26,582 bases of DNA, taken from Deltaproteobacteria bacterium. Its GTDB lineage: Bacteria; Desulfobacterota; DSM-4660; Desulfatiglandales; HGW-15. Below are positions 23,563-26,582 of this stretch, piece after piece. The translations under genes were made by a program, and so were the position numbers. Numbering within the stretch: the first letter of the stretch is position 1; every line of letters starts with the position of its first letter. The notes under the pieces are model-generated. The model ran no database searches. It saw only the letters and a list, made by a program, of their open reading frames with translations, and was not told where the DNA came from. The stretch lies in contig JAFDIC010000009.1 in NCBI GenBank assembly GCA_019308525.1, forward strand, positions 1 through 26,582, read 5' to 3'.

Positions 23563-24644
23563 AGATTCAAGGATTCAAAGTAATCTACGATGAAGGACAT
23601 CATCTTGAGGTCTGGGAAAAAGTCCATGTTGATCTTCCTCTTGAGCTGGCAATCCAGAAAAAGATCGTGTCCGTTGATTCGTCGCACACCCCTTTACGAC
23701 AGAACTACGAGGGAGAACTGCCTTTCTTCTGCAACGTTGGAACGATAAAAGTCAAATTGAACAATAAGATGAAACACATCAAGCAGGGCTTGCTTGTGTC
23801 TTCGCGTCTTTCCGCGCTGGTGGATTTCTTGATGAAGAGCTATCACCCCACCGGAAAATCCGAGCTCGATTCCTATCTCAAGCGTTGCCAACGTCAAAAG
23901 GTATCCAAGGAATCGAAGAAGCTGAAAATCGAGGAGCTTCTGAATCCCAAAAACTCTGCCATAGATCGTAAATACAGCACCTCTCGCGATCCGCTCTGGG
24001 GTACATCGGTCCATTACATTGCCGACGACGACTTGGACGCCCTGATCCGCATTGAACTGCCCTCGGGTTGCTTCAGGTTTCCCAAGGCGGAAGAGCATCT
24101 CGTGGTCTCGATCTATTACAAGGTGGATTTCCGTGGACACAAAATACTGCGCCGGAAATTCGCCGTGATTGATGAGCCTGATAAAGATGTCATCTATTGG
24201 GACGGAGAGCGGATAAGGTCTTACAAGAACGTAAAGGAGCTGCCTGAATCGTTCTTGAATTCAATCAACAGCAGCGAAAAGGTGATAGTGGAAGACGAGG
24301 TCCCGGGGCGGGAGATGTTCTTCTCCGAGCTGAAGCCATTGTTCGTTTTGCGAGTTCCTGCAACAAAGGACCTTACAGGCAAAGAAAAGGACCGCGCGAA
24401 ATTAGATGCAAGACTTAAATCCCCATGCATATTTTTGCCATCGGACTATCCCATCCTTTTACCCTCGGGAAATGGCCGGAAAGGAAAAGCCGCGGTTATT
24501 GACGATCCGCAAGATGCTCTTTATGTCCTGAGAAGGACCGATCAAAACATGATCTACGTTCCAACCGCATCACCCATTGATCTTGTCGAGTCCAAGCTGC
24601 CCAAGGAAGAACAACACTGGATCGGCGCTTTTCCGGGAGAATAA
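23559..24644 (+). CDS. Hypothetical protein between MoxR and VWA genes (361 aa)
   Basis: The gene overlaps the ATPase gene (ATGA) and ends one base before the VWA gene, so the three are surely one unit. The product has no transmembrane helix or signal peptide and no familiar motif. It seems to have two beta-rich regions (about 1-80 and 160-230: LIRIELPSGCFRF, HLVVSIYYKVDF) joined by a Lys-rich helical stretch (SKESKKLKIEELL). I suspect an adaptor linking the ATPase to the VWA/peptidase partner, from position only. Confidence 0.75.
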   Translation: MKIQGFKVIYDEGHHLEVWEKVHVDLPLELAIQKKIVSVDSSHTPLRQNYEGELPFFCNVGTIKVKLNNKMKHIKQGLLVSSRLSALVDFLMKSYHPTGKSELDSYLKRCQRQKVSKESKKLKIEELLNPKNSAIDRKYSTSRDPLWGTSVHYIADDDLDALIRIELPSGCFRFPKAEEHLVVSIYYKVDFRGHKILRRKFAVIDEPDKDVIYWDGERIRSYKNVKELPESFLNSINSSEKVIVEDEVPGREMFFSELKPLFVLRVPATKDLTGKEKDRAKLDARLKSPCIFLPSDYPILLPSGNGRKGKAAVIDDPQDALYVLRRTDQNMIYVPTASPIDLVESKLPKEEQHWIGAFPGE

Positions 24645-24645
24645 T

Positions 24646-26106
24646 ATGAGCATAACTGTTGAAAACTTCCTTGAAACAGCTTTCATGGAAGCAAGGAGAT
24701 CCGCGTCGCCGCGCCTGTTTTCCATTCTTCATAAACTTGTAAGCGGATTTTCAGTCAAGGCAAACGATGAAATAAGTAGCGCTAGCATAGCCTTTAAAGG
24801 AGCGAACCTCTATGAAATCCAGGTGTCGCCATCCTTCTTGAGGAAATATGTCAACAGCCCCCAGGACGCGCTCCACCTTCTCTTACACGAAGTCATCCAT
24901 AAAATTCGCGGCGATATATACATGACCTTTCTTGAAAACAAGTTGAACCCCAAGGTTGTGAATCTCGCCCTGGATATTTTTGTAGACGCTCTTCAGATGA
25001 GAATCTGCTTTCCCGAGGGCGCACCTTATCTGCTCCTGCTTTATCCGCCAGACCGGTTTCCTCATAATCTCTTGCTCCCCCCTCCACAGCTGTTCAGGGC
25101 ATGGAGTAAGAAGATCGGCAGCGCCGGTGAGTTCGGAATGCCTTATGAATCGCTGATGGGAAAAATCCAGAGCGATGAAAAATCTCAAATGAGGATGCGG
25201 TTTACGCTTGAGAGCATTTTCCGGGAATGCAACTGCGAGCGGCCTTCAAAAGCAGCGGAGCTTTACTCGCTTGGATGGCTGGGCGATGCCACCTTCAGGA
25301 ACTACCTGGATCAGTTCTCTGAAATAGTCAATGAAAACATCCCCTGGATAATAAAATTCATCGATCTATTAACGTTTCTGGGGGACCATATTTTCAATAC
25401 ATTACAAAACGATTTGGGGCTGGGGAAAAATGAGACGGGTGCATTTTATTTGGGAGCCGGTTACAGCGCCAAGGTCCAGGAGGACCGAATAACTCCCCTT
25501 GGTCAGGTCCAGTGCTATGAGTTCTTTGAGGCGGTGAGAAAGGCCCTGGGCCCGTCAACCGGCTGCACCAGAAAGGTTTTGAGGTTCGGCACGGAAAGAG
25601 GCATGGTGGCGTTCCCCGGCCGGCGGGAGACCTTTTTCATTGCCGCGGGGTACACCCCGGTCTTCTACCCCAACTCGGTGCATACCCTGGATGAAAAAGA
25701 GGAACAAGCCCAGCTCTACATTGACGTCTCCGGCTCCACGGATTCCATACAGCCGTTTCTATACGGACTGGCCCTGCACCTCCATGAAGGCATAAGCGAG
25801 CCGGTGCACCTTTTCAGTAACGCAGTTGAAGACGTGATGATCTCCGACCTGGCAAAGGGGGTCAGGAAGTCCACCCTTGGCACCGATTTCGACTGTATCT
25901 TCGAGCATGCCTTGAAGCATAACTTCAAGAAGATCCTGATTGTAACGGACGGCTACGCCACCTTGAGCAATGAGCTCGCGGAAAAGGCCCAAAAGCAGGG
26001 CATGAAAGTTTTTGTCGTCTACACGAGCGATGGCAGCAAAATGTTCAAACAAAATCTGGATGCCATCGCCCAGGAGACATGGATACTCCCGGACATCGTC
26101 AAATGA
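24646..26106 (+). CDS. HExxH metallopeptidase-like plus VWA protein (DUF2201-like)
   Basis: The 486-aa product carries HEVIHKIRGD (zinc motif, His81, Glu82, His85) followed by NLALDIFVDAL, whose Asp110 is a likely third ligand. The C-terminal 140 residues are a VWA domain with a complete MIDAS, YIDVSGS (Asp360, Ser362, Ser364), a Thr in STLGTDF and TDG at 434-436. This order, metallopeptidase-like then VWA, is known from DUF2201-type partners of MoxR ATPases. The protein would be cytoplasmic. It is the last gene of the rightward block. Proteolytic activity is predicted, not shown. Confidence 0.85.
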   Translation: MSITVENFLETAFMEARRSASPRLFSILHKLVSGFSVKANDEISSASIAFKGANLYEIQVSPSFLRKYVNSPQDALHLLLHEVIHKIRGDIYMTFLENKLNPKVVNLALDIFVDALQMRICFPEGAPYLLLLYPPDRFPHNLLLPPPQLFRAWSKKIGSAGEFGMPYESLMGKIQSDEKSQMRMRFTLESIFRECNCERPSKAAELYSLGWLGDATFRNYLDQFSEIVNENIPWIIKFIDLLTFLGDHIFNTLQNDLGLGKNETGAFYLGAGYSAKVQEDRITPLGQVQCYEFFEAVRKALGPSTGCTRKVLRFGTERGMVAFPGRRETFFIAAGYTPVFYPNSVHTLDEKEEQAQLYIDVSGSTDSIQPFLYGLALHLHEGISEPVHLFSNAVEDVMISDLAKGVRKSTLGTDFDCIFEHALKHNFKKILIVTDGYATLSNELAEKAQKQGMKVFVVYTSDGSKMFKQNLDAIAQETWILPDIVK

Positions 26107-26231
26107 ATCGAGGCCGCATAAGAGGCGACAATCTTTCAAGATCGGGTGGCTTCGTTAAATAAGTCTTTCAGACGCTTCCTTAGCAAGACCCTGGCTCAAT
26201 GAAACTTATGAGAGCCCCTGGAGGTTCAGAT

Positions 26232-26345
26232 ATGAAATCAATATCGTTAGAGCCGCGAAAAGAGCCGTTGAGATTTCCTTTCATCACTATAAGTCTCATC
26301 GCCGTAAACATTGCTATCTGGCTCCACTTGAGCAAGATGTGTTGA
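26232..26345 (+). pseudogene. Truncated rhomboid-like N-terminus (37 aa)
   Basis: ATG 26232 has GGAGG seven bases upstream. The frame encodes 37 residues including RFPFITISLIAVNIAIWLHL, the way rhomboid-family membrane proteases begin (a Pro-x-[VIT]-T lead-in followed by the first helix). It then stops at TGA 26343-26345. None of the catalytic Ser/His helices follow. The good ribosome binding site suggests a gene that was cut, with the large inverted repeat starting about 85 bp further on. A genuine small membrane peptide is the alternative. Confidence 0.4.
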
Positions 26346-26428
26346 TGGGATTTCTTTGAAGCGGTCCGTGTAGTGTTTTTGATGTATGAGACACCTCGAG
26401 TTTGCGGTTCTTTGAGATTTTGCCGGGC

Positions 26429-26577
26429 GTTTTCCTCCTTCGCTTAAGGGATTATAGCCCGGCCAGGGATGGCGTCAAGGGTCTTCGTGGCTTTGCCACT
26501 ACGATCCCTTCGGGACTTGCGCCCTTGACCCCGTCCCTTGGGCCGGGCATCCTGGAGGTTAGCGAAGGAGGGAGAAC
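26429..26577. repeat. Large imperfect inverted repeat
   Basis: The outer arms GTTTTCCTCCTTCGCT (26429-26444) and AGCGAAGGAGGGAGAAC (26561-26577) are complementary with few changes. The inner arms GCCCGGCCAGGGA (26457-26469) and GTCCCTTGGGCCGGGC (26533-26548), and GTCAAGGG (26474-26481) with CCCTTGAC (26522-26529), pair well. A small hairpin, GTGGCTTTGCCAC (26487-26499), lies near the centre. The roughly 150-bp element could fold into a cruciform. It encodes no obvious protein. It looks like a dispersed repeat or a small non-autonomous mobile element, and it may also end transcription. Confidence 0.6.
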
Positions 26578-26582
26578 TGATC

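Noticed and set aside
1..26582. CRISPR arrays, rRNA, tRNA and intact transposase genes
   Set aside because: No regularly spaced direct repeats, no RNA gene signatures and no transposase motifs were seen on either strand.

Overview
The window carries two divergent gene blocks on either side of a control region at about 12.7-13.17 kb. The gene content suggests a Gram-negative bacterium: Sec-exported envelope proteins, a sigma70-family regulator, a MoxR/VWA pair and two radical SAM enzymes. The mix is compatible with a Desulfobacterota- or Nitrospirota-like lineage, but nothing in the window fixes the taxonomy.

Left block. A sigma70-like promoter (54-83, + strand) drives a long, strongly folded leader (143-277). 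It ends in a 47-codon gene (346-489) whose product finishes in a Cys-rich tail, ACSCTRCGKC, and looks like a RiPP precursor. Converging on it from the minus strand are a radical SAM/SPASM peptide-maturase-like enzyme (644-2065) and an overlapping zinc-ribbon methyltransferase (2062-2931). Further upstream on the minus strand are an unknown gene that seems split by an in-frame stop (3065-3847), then a three-gene signalling cassette: a sigma-factor-like protein, a receiver-like protein and a divergent histidine kinase (3869-8302). Next come an ABC transporter of the COG1101/COG2984/COG4120 type (8360-11125) and a B12-binding-type radical SAM enzyme (11128-12690). A 17-codon reading frame with two Trp codons ends directly against the start of that enzyme.

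Right block, all on the + strand from 13168 to 26106 with short spacings, probably one long operon with an internal hairpin at about 15.5 kb. It opens with small proteins: a very basic 60-aa protein, a 38-aa peptide, unknown proteins of 107 and 250 aa, a three-helix membrane protein, a 55-aa Cys-rich protein and a 115-aa protein made of three 36-residue repeats. Then comes the core, a bacterial ubiquitin-like conjugation cassette: a secreted or anchored helical protein, an E2-like protein with an optional membrane anchor, a JAMM peptidase with an E2/RWD-like tail, a ThiF/E1-like adenylyltransferase, an E2-fold variant without the catalytic Cys, and a multi-CxxC zinc protein. No ubiquitin-like modifier can be recognised. 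Downstream are a thioredoxin-TPR exported protein, a fibronectin-III plus seven-repeat propeller-like exported protein, a MoxR-type AAA ATPase, an unknown protein, and a protein joining an HExxH metallopeptidase domain to a VWA domain.

A plausible reading is that the E1/E2/JAMM part modifies and demodifies a target, while the MoxR/VWA/metallopeptidase part remodels or cleaves it, with exported partners placing some of the activity at the cell envelope. The right edge holds a truncated rhomboid-like start and a roughly 150-bp imperfect inverted repeat. All assignments come from reading motifs by eye; no database search was possible.
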